Shown in pieces: positions 50,704 to 59,495 of a DNA stretch of 64,000 nt; within the stretch, counting starts at the first letter, position 1; every line of letters begins with the position of its first letter. The position numbers and the translations under genes are program-made. The stretch is from Paraburkholderia eburnea. GTDB taxonomy: Bacteria; Pseudomonadota; Gammaproteobacteria; Burkholderiales; Burkholderiaceae. The stretch is from contig NZ_PQGA01000009.1 of NCBI RefSeq assembly GCF_002917095.1, positions 124,001 to 188,000 of the forward strand, read 5' to 3'. The notes below the pieces were generated by a model. That model saw only the letters and a program-made list of their open reading frames with translations, was not told the DNA's origin and made no database searches.

Positions 50704-51945
50704 TTATTGAGCCGACAACGAATTCTGCGCCATCCAGCGCCGATATTCGCGCGTGCGCGCCGCCTCGCCAAGCTGTTGCAGAATCAGCGCACGCAACGGC
50801 GAAACTTTCGGATCGGTTGTTTTCCCGAGGCTCAATCTGCGCAACTGGAACTTCACGGCGGCCATATTGGCGAGAGACGCCAGCGGCTTGTTCTTCCATG
50901 TGATCGGCGACAGCGCCGGCGCGTTGTCCTTGCCGGCACGCCAGTCGCGCGGCAGATACGGATCGATGGCGAGCGCCGTGCCAATACCGACCATGTCCAC
51001 CCCGCTCGCAACAACCTGATCGGCGACGGCCTGGCGGCGGATGCCGCCGGTGACCATCACAGGCATCGCTGCAATCGTACGGATATCGCGCGCGAATTCC
51101 GCAAAATAAGCTTCGCGGGCGAGGGTGCGGCCATCGCGGGCGTCGCCTTGCATCGCCGGGGCTTCGTAGCTTCCGCCGGACAATTCGACCAGATCGACAG
51201 CCAGTTCGTTGAGCAGTTTGACGACCTGACGGGCGTCATCCGCACTGAAGCCGCCACGCTGGAAATCGGCGGAATTCAGCTTGACCGCAACGGCAAATGT
51301 GGGAGAGACCACGGCACGCACCGCCTTGACGATTTCCAGCAGCAGGCGTGAGCGATTCTCAAGCGAGCCGCCCCATTCGTCCGTTCGCTGATTGGTGAGC
51401 GGCGAGAGAAACTGGCTGAGCAGATAGCCATGAGCCGCGTGAATCTCGACGCCCGTAAAGCCAGCCATTTCGCCCAGCCGCGCCGTTCGCGCGAAGCGTT
51501 GGATCACGTCTTCGATGACTTCGCGCGTCATCGCCTGGGGTGTGTTGAAATGCTTCGACATCTTGCCGAGCGCCAACGGAACCGCCGAAGGCGCCCATGT
51601 CGGCTGCCCGAGATTCGCGCGCATCTGGCGGCCCGGATGATTGATCTGCAGCCAGAATTGCGCGCCTTTCGCGCGGCCGATGCGCGCCCACTTCCTGAAT
51701 GATTCGATATGCTGATCATTTTCTAGCACCACGCCGCCCGGTCCCGTCATGGCGCGGCTGTCGACCATCACGTTGCCGGTAATGAGCAGGCCGGAACCGC
51801 CTTCCGCCCACGCCTGATAAAGACGCATCAGTTGCGCCGAAGGGGCGTGGTTGGCGTCGGCCATGTTTTCTTCCATGGCGGCTTTGGCAATGCGGTTCTG
51901 AATGATCGAACCGTTGGGTAACGCGAGCTTGTCGAACACGTTCAT
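50704..51945 (-). CDS. NADH:flavin oxidoreductase, Old Yellow Enzyme family
   Basis: 413 aa, an FMN-binding TIM barrel. Visible motifs are NRIAKAAMEEN, GFTGVEIHAAHGYLLSQFLS (with the catalytic HAAH), NQRTDEWGGSLENRSRLLLE and the C-terminal phosphate-binding VTGGIRRQAVADQVVASGVD. It should reduce activated C=C bonds or related substrates with NAD(P)H in the cytosol. Its promoter carries a MerR-type 19-bp-spacer operator and faces a matching promoter for the acetoacetate-decarboxylase-like gene, so both are likely targets of the MerR protein at 53066-53545. Confidence 0.92.
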   Translation of the reverse strand: MNVFDKLALPNGSIIQNRIAKAAMEENMADANHAPSAQLMRLYQAWAEGGSGLLITGNVMVDSRAMTGPGGVVLENDQHIESFRKWARIGRAKGAQFWLQINHPGRQMRANLGQPTWAPSAVPLALGKMSKHFNTPQAMTREVIEDVIQRFARTARLGEMAGFTGVEIHAAHGYLLSQFLSPLTNQRTDEWGGSLENRSRLLLEIVKAVRAVVSPTFAVAVKLNSADFQRGGFSADDARQVVKLLNELAVDLVELSGGSYEAPAMQGDARDGRTLAREAYFAEFARDIRTIAAMPVMVTGGIRRQAVADQVVASGVDMVGIGTALAIDPYLPRDWRAGKDNAPALSPITWKNKPLASLANMAAVKFQLRRLSLGKTTDPKVSPLRALILQQLGEAARTREYRRWMAQNSLSAQ

Positions 51946-51972
51946 GAGTTCACCTCGTTTGATCGTGTTCCG

Positions 51973-52003
51973 ACTTTAAGGTTAAAGGTAACTTTAATGT
52001 CAA
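51973..52003 (-). promoter_or_regulatory. MerR-type promoter/operator of the OYE gene
   Basis: On the minus strand, TTGACA is separated by 19 bases from TAAAGT. The spacer contains the inverted repeat TTAAAG-N4-CTTTAA. The overlong 19-base spacer with an internal dyad is the hallmark of promoters activated by MerR proteins through DNA distortion. Confidence 0.8.
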
Positions 52004-52042
52004 TACCTTTTGTTTGTTCCTCGCCGGTCTTCATTTGAGCGC

Positions 52043-52073
52043 TTGACCTTAAAGTTGACTTTAAGCTTAGAGT
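52043..52073 (+). promoter_or_regulatory. MerR-type promoter/operator of the ADC-like gene
   Basis: TTGACC and TAGAGT are 19 bases apart, with CTTAAAG-N4-CTTTAAG overlapping the spacer. It is the same operator as on the opposite strand 40 bases away. Confidence 0.85.
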
Positions 52074-52105
52074 GGCGTTCACATAGAGACAGGGGGGCAG
52101 CGAAC

Positions 52106-53005
52106 ATGGACAGGCTGTTTACGCAGGTCGAATTTGGGCCACACAAAGTCGAAGTGCCAGCAGGCGGTTACTACGATCGTTTCCGGATGAACCCAAACCT
52201 GGACGAGGTGGCGCGCGACCCGGCGGCGGGAAATATCGACTGGTTCCGCAGGATTCCGAAGCAGATGCTGGCGTCGAGAATCGGGCCGACCTGGGCGCCG
52301 AACTTTTACTATCGCACGAGCCAGGTTCAGCTACTTTTTCTTGCGCCGATGTCGCGACTGCGGGCAATGTTGCCGATGCCGCTCGAACCGCTGCGCGCGT
52401 TTCCCGGCTATGGACTGGTGGCGCTAACGTTCTTTTCATACGCCGTATGCGATAACGATCCCTATGACGAAGTCTCCATTGCTGTAGTGATCCGTCGGCC
52501 TGGCGCGCGCGGGTCACATACGCTGGAATTGCGCAATGCCATGCGCCGTCGGCATTTCTACGCGCATGTGCTAGCGCTGCCGGTCAGCACGGAAATCGCG
52601 CGCGTGCGCGGCGTGTATGGCTATCAGTTGCCCAAGTGGCTTGCGGCCATCGACGTAAGCATCGGAGCCGATGTGAACGCGCGTATTGCGGGTCCGAACG
52701 GCGTACCGGATTTAACCTTGAGCGCGCCGCTGCCGTCGCTGCGCGAAGTCTTGCCTCAATCGCAGATGGGCACGACCACGATGATCAATAGGGTCGATGG
52801 ACAATGGCATCAGGCGGCGGTGCAGACCAATACGTTATCGTTCGCTCAACGCCTTTTTCCGCGTAACGTGACGCTGCTGCGTAACGGTGGTCCACTGAGC
52901 CAGTTACTCGACGGGCTGGGCGCGAAGACGGTTGTCCGTCTGGACGTGGTCAAGGACGCGCAGGTGGTGCTGAATTTGCCCACGCCGCTTCGGGGCTTTA
53001 TTTAA
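52106..53005 (+). CDS. Acetoacetate decarboxylase-like protein
   Basis: About 299 aa from the ATG at 52106, 33 bases after the promoter's -10 box. The acetoacetate decarboxylase fold is suggested by FPGYGLVALTFFSYAVCDND, YDEVSIAVVIRRPG and RVRGVYGYQLPKWLAAIDVS. In true decarboxylases a Lys in the active site forms a Schiff base; K in YQLPKW is the best candidate. Many family members instead act as other C-C lyases or aldolase-dehydratases. It forms a two-gene operon with the MerR regulator. Confidence 0.82.
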   Translation: MDRLFTQVEFGPHKVEVPAGGYYDRFRMNPNLDEVARDPAAGNIDWFRRIPKQMLASRIGPTWAPNFYYRTSQVQLLFLAPMSRLRAMLPMPLEPLRAFPGYGLVALTFFSYAVCDNDPYDEVSIAVVIRRPGARGSHTLELRNAMRRRHFYAHVLALPVSTEIARVRGVYGYQLPKWLAAIDVSIGADVNARIAGPNGVPDLTLSAPLPSLREVLPQSQMGTTTMINRVDGQWHQAAVQTNTLSFAQRLFPRNVTLLRNGGPLSQLLDGLGAKTVVRLDVVKDAQVVLNLPTPLRGFI

Positions 53006-53065
53006 GCATTGGATATGCCATCATCATCGTCTGACGATCGGCTTGTGGCAGGAGGTATCCGGAAC

Positions 53066-53545
53066 ATGAAAATTGGGGAATTGGCGCAGCGCACGGGTCT
53101 GGCTGCCTCGCGGATTCGCTTCTACGAAGATATCGGCTTGCTGAAAGCCGAACGCGAGCCGAACGGATATCGCAGCTATTCACCCGAGGCGGTGCTGGTG
53201 CTCGAGCTGATTGCCGCGGCACAGCAGGCCGGTTTCAGCCTCGACGAGATTCGCATACTGATGCCGCTCGATATGGAGCAATGGCAACACGGCACGTTGA
53301 TCGAAACGCTGCGCGCCAAGGTGCAGGAAATCGAGGCGATGCAAACGCGGCTTGCGCAAAGCAAGGCTCATCTCGTCGCATTGCTGGCGGAGATCGACGC
53401 GAAACCCGCCGACATGGACTGCAGCGCCAATGCGAAGCGCGTGATGTCGCGCATACGGGCGGGGCAAGTGAAGGCGCCGACGCTCGTGCCAGCCGATGTC
53501 ACGACACTGCGCAAAGCGAAGCGTCGTGCGGTCAAGCACGGCTAG
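53066..53545 (+). CDS. MerR-family transcriptional regulator
   Basis: 159 aa from the ATG at 53066 (AGGAGGT upstream). The MerR winged helix is MKIGELAQRTGLAASRIRFY followed by EDIGLLKAEREPNGYRSY. The dimer coiled coil spans about residues 80-120. Only one Cys is present (MDCSANAKR), so it is unlikely to be a SoxR or classical metal sensor; a small organic effector is more likely. It should bind the two operators at 51973-52003 and 52043-52073. Confidence 0.93.
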   Translation: MKIGELAQRTGLAASRIRFYEDIGLLKAEREPNGYRSYSPEAVLVLELIAAAQQAGFSLDEIRILMPLDMEQWQHGTLIETLRAKVQEIEAMQTRLAQSKAHLVALLAEIDAKPADMDCSANAKRVMSRIRAGQVKAPTLVPADVTTLRKAKRRAVKHG

Positions 53546-53648
53546 TCGAAAGCGTTCGCTAAAACCAGGCTGCACATCGCGGCCCGGTTTGCGAACATCG
53601 ACGGATTCGACGCGCTACAGCCAACCGTCCAGCGGGACGACGCAGGGC

Positions 53649-53915
53649 TTAGTGCCCGTGCGCCTCACGCAGCCCGGCATCGTGTTCGGGGCGTTGATCG
53701 CGCGTGCGGACGTGAAATGCCGCCGATACGATGTACAGGACGCCAGCGAATGGCCAGGAATAAGTCGCGAGGACGAAGGAGAGGAGGAAGGCGTTCTGGG
53801 CTGAGTATGCGTTGAGCGCCCAACAGAGGCACGCAACCGGTAACAGCAGCAGACACAACGCCGACCGATTCAGGAAAACGGCGACCTTTGCATTCTTGAG
53901 CTTTTCTGATTGCAT
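53649..53915 (-). CDS. Small two-helix membrane protein
   Basis: About 88 aa from the ATG at 53915, with GGAG nearby. Two hydrophobic segments (ALCLLLLPVACLCWALNAYS and FLLSFVLATYSWPFAGVLYI) are joined by a short loop. The C-terminus is charged and His-rich (EHDAGLREAHGH). No family is recognised. It is convergent with the MerR gene. Confidence 0.6.
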   Translation of the reverse strand: MQSEKLKNAKVAVFLNRSALCLLLLPVACLCWALNAYSAQNAFLLSFVLATYSWPFAGVLYIVSAAFHVRTRDQRPEHDAGLREAHGH

Positions 53916-54408
53916 GCCTGTCTCCATAGGGAATGGCACTGAGACATAGAGTCGCACACCCGGAATGGCGCGAATACTCAGTGAATTCCCTGACGGATGC
54001 CTAACTAAATGTGCGGCGATGCAGCAAGTCGAGGGTGAATGACGCGGTGCAAAATCAAATTGCCAGGTCCGTCCCTTCTTTGCTGATGATAAGGTTTCCG
54101 AATTAATAATTTGCTGCTTAATGCAGGGTTAATTGCTACCGCGCCGTGCCTAATGGTCATGTGTACCGGTATGGCATCAAGTTTGCCGAAATCTGATTAT
54201 TCGGATTGCGAAGTATTTATCGGAGGTTTGCTTTCGCGTGCGACTTCGCGCTGCACCGCGATGCAGGAAACTTGACCGATACGACGACACTGAATATTTG
54301 TACGGGAGCAGACACTTCGCCTGGCGAATACATTATTTACACCCGGCAGTTTACTTTTCCATGGAATAAACTACACTCATCAGTCTACTTTTCCGCTGGA
54401 AGGCGCTT
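53916..54408. other. About 490-base AT-rich intergenic region
   Basis: It lies between the small membrane protein gene and the metallo-hydrolase gene. Its AT content is high around 54090-54140 and 54320-54400. It contains a TetR-operator-like dyad at 54372-54387 and a direct repeat (TACTTTTCC at 54352-54360 and 54386-54394). No gene is supported. Confidence 0.55.
54372..54387. promoter_or_regulatory. TetR-operator-like dyad before the metallo-hydrolase gene
   Basis: TACACTCATCAGTCTA is a 16-base dyad with six of eight positions symmetric, of the kind bound by many TetR-family repressors. It ends 21 bases before the ATG. No TetR gene is adjacent. Confidence 0.4.
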
Positions 54409-55545
54409 ATGTCATCGATCCCTGATTTGCTCGGCCGCACTTTCGGTTTTACCGCCGCGCGTCGCTCGCGCGCCCTGTCGGGCGCCTCGCCGCAACACGA
54501 CGGCGAGCGCTTTCGCAACGTGCAGCCGCGGCCGCAGGAAGGTCTGGTGAAGAGCCTCGGCATCATCTGGAGCGTGTTGTTCCGCAAGCCGCGGGGCACC
54601 GTGCCCGCCAGCGCGCTGCCCATTGCCGCGCTGAGCCGCGCGGACCTGGATGCCGCGCCCGATCGCAGCCTTTACCGTCTCGGCCACTCCACGCTGCTGT
54701 TCAAGCTGCGCGGCGAATACTGGCTTACCGATCCGGTGTTCGCCGAGCGCGCCTCGCCGTTCAAGCTGCTCGGCCCCAAGCGCTTTCACGCGCCGCCGAT
54801 CGCCCTCGCGGACCTGCCGTCGCTGCGCGGCGTGATCCTTTCGCACGATCACTACGACCATCTGGATCGCGAAACGGTGCTCGCGCTTGCGGCGACGACG
54901 GGCGTATTTCTCACGCCGCTTGGCGTGGGCGACCGCTTGATCGAATGGGGTATCGACGCGAGCAAGGTGCGCCAGCTTGACTGGTGGCAGAGCGCCCAGA
55001 TCGACGGCATCACGTTGACGGCGGCCCCTGCGCAGCACTTTTCGGGGCGCAGCCTGTTCGACGGTAACAGCACGCTTTGGGCATCGTGGGCGATCGCCGA
55101 TGACGATCTGCGCATCTTCTTCAGCGGCGATACCGGTTATTCGGAACATTTCCGCATGATTGGCGAGCGCCTTGGGCCGTTCGATGTGACGTTGATGGAG
55201 ACGGGCGCCTATGACCCGCAGTGGCCCTACGTGCACATGCAGCCCGAAGAGACGGTGCAGGCGCATCTCGATGTGCGTGGCCGCTGGATGGTGCCGATCC
55301 ATAACGGTACCTTCGATCTCGCGTTGCATCGCTGGCAGGAGCCGTTCGAGCGCGTGATGGGGCTGGCGGCGGCGCACGGCGTGGCACTGGCGACGCCGCG
55401 CATGGGCGAACGATTCGATCTGGCCGCGCCACAGCGCGGCGAGCGCTGGTGGCGCGAAGCCGGGGAGACGCAGGTGACGCAAGTGGAAAAAGGGGGCCGT
55501 CGGCGGGGAGGATGGTGCCGGCAAGCAGACAGCGCGAGGTCCTGA
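54409..55545 (+). CDS. Metallo-beta-lactamase-fold hydrolase (NAPE-PLD-like)
   Basis: 378 aa from the ATG at 54409. The metal-binding motif SHDHYDHLD is followed by the later ligands in PAQHFSGR and FSGDTGYSEHF, and a His near the end of the domain (VPIHNGTFDLALH). The sequence is of the RomA/NAPE-PLD-like branch, whose members hydrolyse phospholipid or phosphodiester bonds. It lacks a signal peptide, so it is cytosolic or peripheral. The last 40 residues are a Gly/Arg-rich tail that may not be conserved. Confidence 0.9.
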   Translation: MSSIPDLLGRTFGFTAARRSRALSGASPQHDGERFRNVQPRPQEGLVKSLGIIWSVLFRKPRGTVPASALPIAALSRADLDAAPDRSLYRLGHSTLLFKLRGEYWLTDPVFAERASPFKLLGPKRFHAPPIALADLPSLRGVILSHDHYDHLDRETVLALAATTGVFLTPLGVGDRLIEWGIDASKVRQLDWWQSAQIDGITLTAAPAQHFSGRSLFDGNSTLWASWAIADDDLRIFFSGDTGYSEHFRMIGERLGPFDVTLMETGAYDPQWPYVHMQPEETVQAHLDVRGRWMVPIHNGTFDLALHRWQEPFERVMGLAAAHGVALATPRMGERFDLAAPQRGERWWREAGETQVTQVEKGGRRRGGWCRQADSARS

Positions 55546-56187
55546 AACCGCGTGTCGCGCGCGGGCGATGCGCGAGGATCGCCCAAAATCAAAGGGACAC
55601 TCCCGCGCGCGCGACCACTCCACACCCGATCTGCGCATGGCAACCCAGGCGCGGTGCAAGGGACACGCATGCGCCGGTCGGAACGACTCGTCGAAACGCG
55701 CTGTAAGCGCAGAATCGCGAGCCTGCCGCCGGCTATGGCCCTCGGTGGAATTGTAGTGATGCGTATCCGCTACACCGGCGCAGGTTTTCGCGGCAGCCCG
55801 CCGGTGCGTGCCGCGCGGCCCCCCTGTGAGCCTGCGCAGCCTGCCGCACCTGGCGGGCCGCTCGCGCGTGGCTGACCGCGCGCGCCGGAGCGTCCCTCGT
55901 CTTTCCGCCCGGTATCGTTCGAATGCCGGGCGCCCGCCAACATAGCGGGTTTTTCCGCTGACGATTGACCGTGCGTCTCAAAACTCGTCGGGCCAGCCAG
56001 AAATATCCGCGCTCCGTCCGCGTCCAGACACGCATCACGGCGTATGCGTGTCATCCATGCAACACCCTGACAGCAGGCAACATAAAGCTTTCAAAAGCCA
56101 GATGGCTTTGCTACCATGCCGGCCTTATGTAATGAGAATACTTCTCATTAATATTCTGGAGCTGGAGACGCTCCATCCCTGGCCGAA
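55546..56187. other. About 640-base intergenic region with Fur box at its end
   Basis: It separates the metallo-hydrolase gene from the siderophore receptor gene. The first 480 bases are GC-rich and contain only short frames without ribosome sites. The Fur box stands at 56132-56150. Nothing else is recognised. Confidence 0.5.
56132..56150. promoter_or_regulatory. Fur box of the siderophore receptor gene
   Basis: AATGAGAA and TTCTCATT form a perfect 8-bp inverted repeat around three bases, an excellent match to the Fur box. It lies 38 bases before the ATG. Confidence 0.88.
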
Positions 56188-58377
56188 ATGAATCCTTCAC
56201 AATCCGTACGCCGCACCGAGCGCTCGCGCCCCCGTCCCTTGCAGATTGCCGCCTGGCTCGCGTTCGCGGCTGCTGCGCAATCCGCTTTCGCCCAGTCCGC
56301 AACGACCGGCACCGCTGCCGCTTCGTCCTCCGCGAGCGGTACGGAGCAGTCGCTGCCCGCCGTCAAAGTCAGCGCGACGTCCTCCGACGATACGCCGCTG
56401 CATCTGACCACGCCGGTTTCGAGCGGCGCGCTCGGCACGCGTTCGCAGCTCGAAACGCCATTCTCGACGACCGTGGTGACGGGCGAGGATCTCGCCAATC
56501 GTCAGGCCAACAAGCTCGGCGACGTGTTCGCGGGCGACGCCTCGGTGACGGACAACAGCAATGCGTACAGCGCCTGGGCGACCTACATCACGATCCGCGG
56601 CCTGCCGATCGACTGGCAGAACGGCTTCAAGATCGACGGTAATCCGTTCATTTCATATGGCATCACGATGCCTTATGAAAACCTCGAACGTGTGGAACTG
56701 CTCAAGGGCGCGGGCGGCTTCATGTACGGCTTCGCGCAGCCCGGCGGCGTGGTCAACTACGTGACGAAGAAGCCGGGCAAGGACCCGGTGACGAGTTTCG
56801 ATATCGGCTATCGCATGGATGGCGTGCTCAGCCAGCACGCCGATCTGAGCCGCCGCTTCGGCCCGGACGGCATGTTCGGCGCGCGCATCAACTACTCGCA
56901 CGAAGCGGGCAAGACCTATAACGCGGGCGATATCAACCGCAATTCGGTGGCGCTCGCGCTCGACGGTCAACTCACGCGCGATCTCGACGTCTATTTCAAC
57001 GCGATCTATCAGACCAGCCGTTCGAGCGGTCAGACGCCTGCCATCTATGTGTCCCCGACGTATGTCGGCACGAGCCTGCCCGCGACGATCAGCGGCGGTT
57101 CGAACCTGCTGAACAGCGCCGGGCAGCATCTGAACACCAATCTGCAGTTGTACACGGCGGGCGTGAAATACCAGATCGCGCCGGACTGGACGTTCAATAC
57201 GTCGGCGAGTTATAGCAAGTCCGCGCGCGACCGCAACGAAAGCACGCTGACGCTGGCCAACCAGGCCGGCGACTACACCGATTCGCGCTGGAACGGCGAC
57301 GAAGGCCATCAGGACATCTACTGGCAGGGCACCTTCGAAGGCAAGGTCAAGACCGGGCCGTTCACGCATCAACTCGTGTTCGGCGCATCGGTCCAGCATC
57401 AGACCAACGACTACAGCACGGCAGCGGGCACTGCGGGCGGCACGCTCGGCGCGGGCAATCTCTACGTGCAGAATCCGTACTTCTTCTACTCGGGCAGCGG
57501 CCTCGACAAGTACCGCGCGAGCGAGATCAACCAGAAGGCGCTGTTCCTGAGCGACACGATGCAGATCACGAGCCGCTGGTCGCTGCTGGCGGGCCTGCGT
57601 TACACGAACTACGATCAGGAAAGCTTCGCGGAGTCGGGCGCGACCACGGCGGCATACGGCAAGAACGGCGTCGTCACGCCGACCTTCGCGCTCATGTACA
57701 AGCTCGATCCGCTCACCACGGTCTACGCGAGCTATGTGGAATCGCTGGAGGCAGGGCAGGTCGTTTCGGATATCTACGCGAACGGCGGATCGGTACTGAA
57801 CCCGCTGCGCTCGCGCCAGTACGAAGTGGGCATCAAGAGCGAGCACGAGCGCTGGAGCGCGAACGCCGCGCTGTTCCGTATCGAGCGCGGTGCGTCGTAT
57901 GCGAACAGCCAGAACGTGCTGTTGCAGGATGGCGATTCGATCTACGAAGGCGTCGAGGCGGGCGGCAGCGTGCGTCTGGGCCGTAGCTGGCAGGTCGGGG
58001 GCGACATCATGCTGCTCGATACGTGGTACGCGAAGGGTCAGACCTATAACGGCAAGCGCGTGGCCGGTGCGCCGCAGTTCACGGCCGCCGCGCGCGTGAG
58101 CTACGACGTGCCGTTCGTGCCGGGCCTGCAGTTGGGCGCCGATGCGAAGTACACGGGCAACACGGCAGTGCGTCCGGCAGGGGATCTGGAGGCGGGCGGC
58201 TACATGCTCGTGAACCTGGGCGCGAACTATATGACGCGCATCGGCGGCCACGACGTCACGCTGCGCGCGGCCATCGACAACCTCACGAATCGTCGCTACT
58301 GGATGTTCCAGTACGACAGCTATATCGCGCCGGGCGATCCGCGCACGGTCAGCCTGAACGCGAAGATCGACTTCTGA
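56188..58377 (+). CDS. TonB-dependent siderophore receptor (ferrichrome/hydroxamate type)
   Basis: 729 aa. The signal peptide ends at QSAFAQS. The plug domain includes VTGEDLANRQANKLGDVFAG, ITIRGLPIDWQNGFKIDGNP and VELLKGAGGFMYGFAQPGG, typical of the FhuA/FiuA-like siderophore receptor family. The barrel ends PRTVSLNAKIDF. It should import a ferric siderophore across the outer membrane; the ligand cannot be told. No siderophore biosynthesis or ABC genes are adjacent, so it may serve a xenosiderophore. The Fur box upstream supports iron control. Confidence 0.94.
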   Translation: MNPSQSVRRTERSRPRPLQIAAWLAFAAAAQSAFAQSATTGTAAASSSASGTEQSLPAVKVSATSSDDTPLHLTTPVSSGALGTRSQLETPFSTTVVTGEDLANRQANKLGDVFAGDASVTDNSNAYSAWATYITIRGLPIDWQNGFKIDGNPFISYGITMPYENLERVELLKGAGGFMYGFAQPGGVVNYVTKKPGKDPVTSFDIGYRMDGVLSQHADLSRRFGPDGMFGARINYSHEAGKTYNAGDINRNSVALALDGQLTRDLDVYFNAIYQTSRSSGQTPAIYVSPTYVGTSLPATISGGSNLLNSAGQHLNTNLQLYTAGVKYQIAPDWTFNTSASYSKSARDRNESTLTLANQAGDYTDSRWNGDEGHQDIYWQGTFEGKVKTGPFTHQLVFGASVQHQTNDYSTAAGTAGGTLGAGNLYVQNPYFFYSGSGLDKYRASEINQKALFLSDTMQITSRWSLLAGLRYTNYDQESFAESGATTAAYGKNGVVTPTFALMYKLDPLTTVYASYVESLEAGQVVSDIYANGGSVLNPLRSRQYEVGIKSEHERWSANAALFRIERGASYANSQNVLLQDGDSIYEGVEAGGSVRLGRSWQVGGDIMLLDTWYAKGQTYNGKRVAGAPQFTAAARVSYDVPFVPGLQLGADAKYTGNTAVRPAGDLEAGGYMLVNLGANYMTRIGGHDVTLRAAIDNLTNRRYWMFQYDSYIAPGDPRTVSLNAKIDF

Positions 58378-58400
58378 TCCGCACGGTGAGGCAGGAATAA

Positions 58401-58458
58401 ACGGGCCGCCAGTGGTGCGCCCCGACCAATACACGGGGATGCGCGGCTGGCGGTCCGT
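58401..58458. other. Imperfect inverted repeat after the siderophore receptor
   Basis: ACGGGCCGCCAG pairs with CTGGCGGTCCGT (one G-U), and the loop also contains complementary GCGCCCCG and CGGGGATGCGC. It follows the receptor stop by 23 bases. It lacks a T-run, so it could be an mRNA-stabilising 3' hairpin or a weak terminator. Confidence 0.5.
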
Positions 58459-58547
58459 CGCTATCGGTTGTCAGTTTTGCGCTATATGACTGGAATCCGC
58501 CGAACCCATACTACGGCGGTCAGAAAATAATATCGGCGAGACGGGCG

Positions 58548-59495
58548 ATGAGAAAGCATGTAGACGGCGCGGCGGTCGCCATCATGGTGACGCTGTGTTT
58601 GATGTGGGCCACGCAGCAGGTGGCGATCAAGGCCGTGGCCGGCGACGTCACGCCGATGCTGCAGGTCGCGCTGCGCTCGGGCGGCGCGGCGGCGCTGGTC
58701 TGGCTGGTCAACCGCTTTGTGTTGCGCGAGCGCTGGCTGCCCGGCATCGCGTTGCGTTCAGGACTCGTGGTGGGCGCGCTGTTCGCGCTGGAATTCCTGT
58801 TCGTCGCCGAAGGGCTGCGCTGGACCAGCGCTTCGCATATCGCCGTGCTGCTCTATACGGCGCCGATGTTCGCCGCCATCGGCCTGCATCTGAAACTGCC
58901 CGATGAACGTCTGGGCGGCATCCAGTGGGGCGGCATCGGCCTGGCGTTCGTGGGCATCGCGATCGCGTTTCTCGGCCCGGCGCTCATGGGCGGCAGCGCG
59001 GTGCCCGGCCCGGACTGGATGCTCGGCGATTTCATGGGCCTGTGCGGCGGCGCCGCGTGGGGCATGACCACCGTGGCCGTGCGGACCACGCGGCTGAGCG
59101 ATGCGCCTGCCACGCAGACGCTCTTCTGCCAGCTTGCGTGTGCTTTTGTGCTGCTGTTGCCGGTGGCTTTCCTCACCGGGCAGACGACTTTTCGCCTCAC
59201 ATCGTTTGCGCTTGCGAGTCTGGGTTTTCAGACGGTCGTGGTCACGTTCGCGAGTTATCTGGTCTGGTTCTGGATGCTGCGCCGCTACTATGCCGCGCGT
59301 CTGGGCGTGCTGTCGTTCATGACGCCGCTGTTCGGCGTGGCGCTGGGTGTGGCGCTGCTGCATGAGCATGTCGACGCGGCGTTCCTGGCCGGCTCGGCGC
59401 TCGTGCTGGCGGGCTTGTTGATCGTCAACGGCCAGGCCGTGATGCGGCAGGTTTTCATGCGCGGTGGACGCGCGCAAGGCGGCGCGCGCGTCTGA
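58548..59495 (+). CDS. EamA/DMT-family transporter
   Basis: 315 aa with about ten membrane helices in two EamA repeats. The first begins AVAIMVTLCLMWATQQVAIK and the second near GDFMGLCGGAAWGMTTVAVR. Members export amino acids or other metabolites or are permeases of unknown substrate. It is monocistronic, 170 bases after the siderophore receptor. Confidence 0.9.
   Translation: MRKHVDGAAVAIMVTLCLMWATQQVAIKAVAGDVTPMLQVALRSGGAAALVWLVNRFVLRERWLPGIALRSGLVVGALFALEFLFVAEGLRWTSASHIAVLLYTAPMFAAIGLHLKLPDERLGGIQWGGIGLAFVGIAIAFLGPALMGGSAVPGPDWMLGDFMGLCGGAAWGMTTVAVRTTRLSDAPATQTLFCQLACAFVLLLPVAFLTGQTTFRLTSFALASLGFQTVVVTFASYLVWFWMLRRYYAARLGVLSFMTPLFGVALGVALLHEHVDAAFLAGSALVLAGLLIVNGQAVMRQVFMRGGRAQGGARV

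Noticed and set aside
56653..58434. A long minus-strand frame opposite the siderophore receptor
   Set aside because: Shadow of a clear TonB receptor gene.
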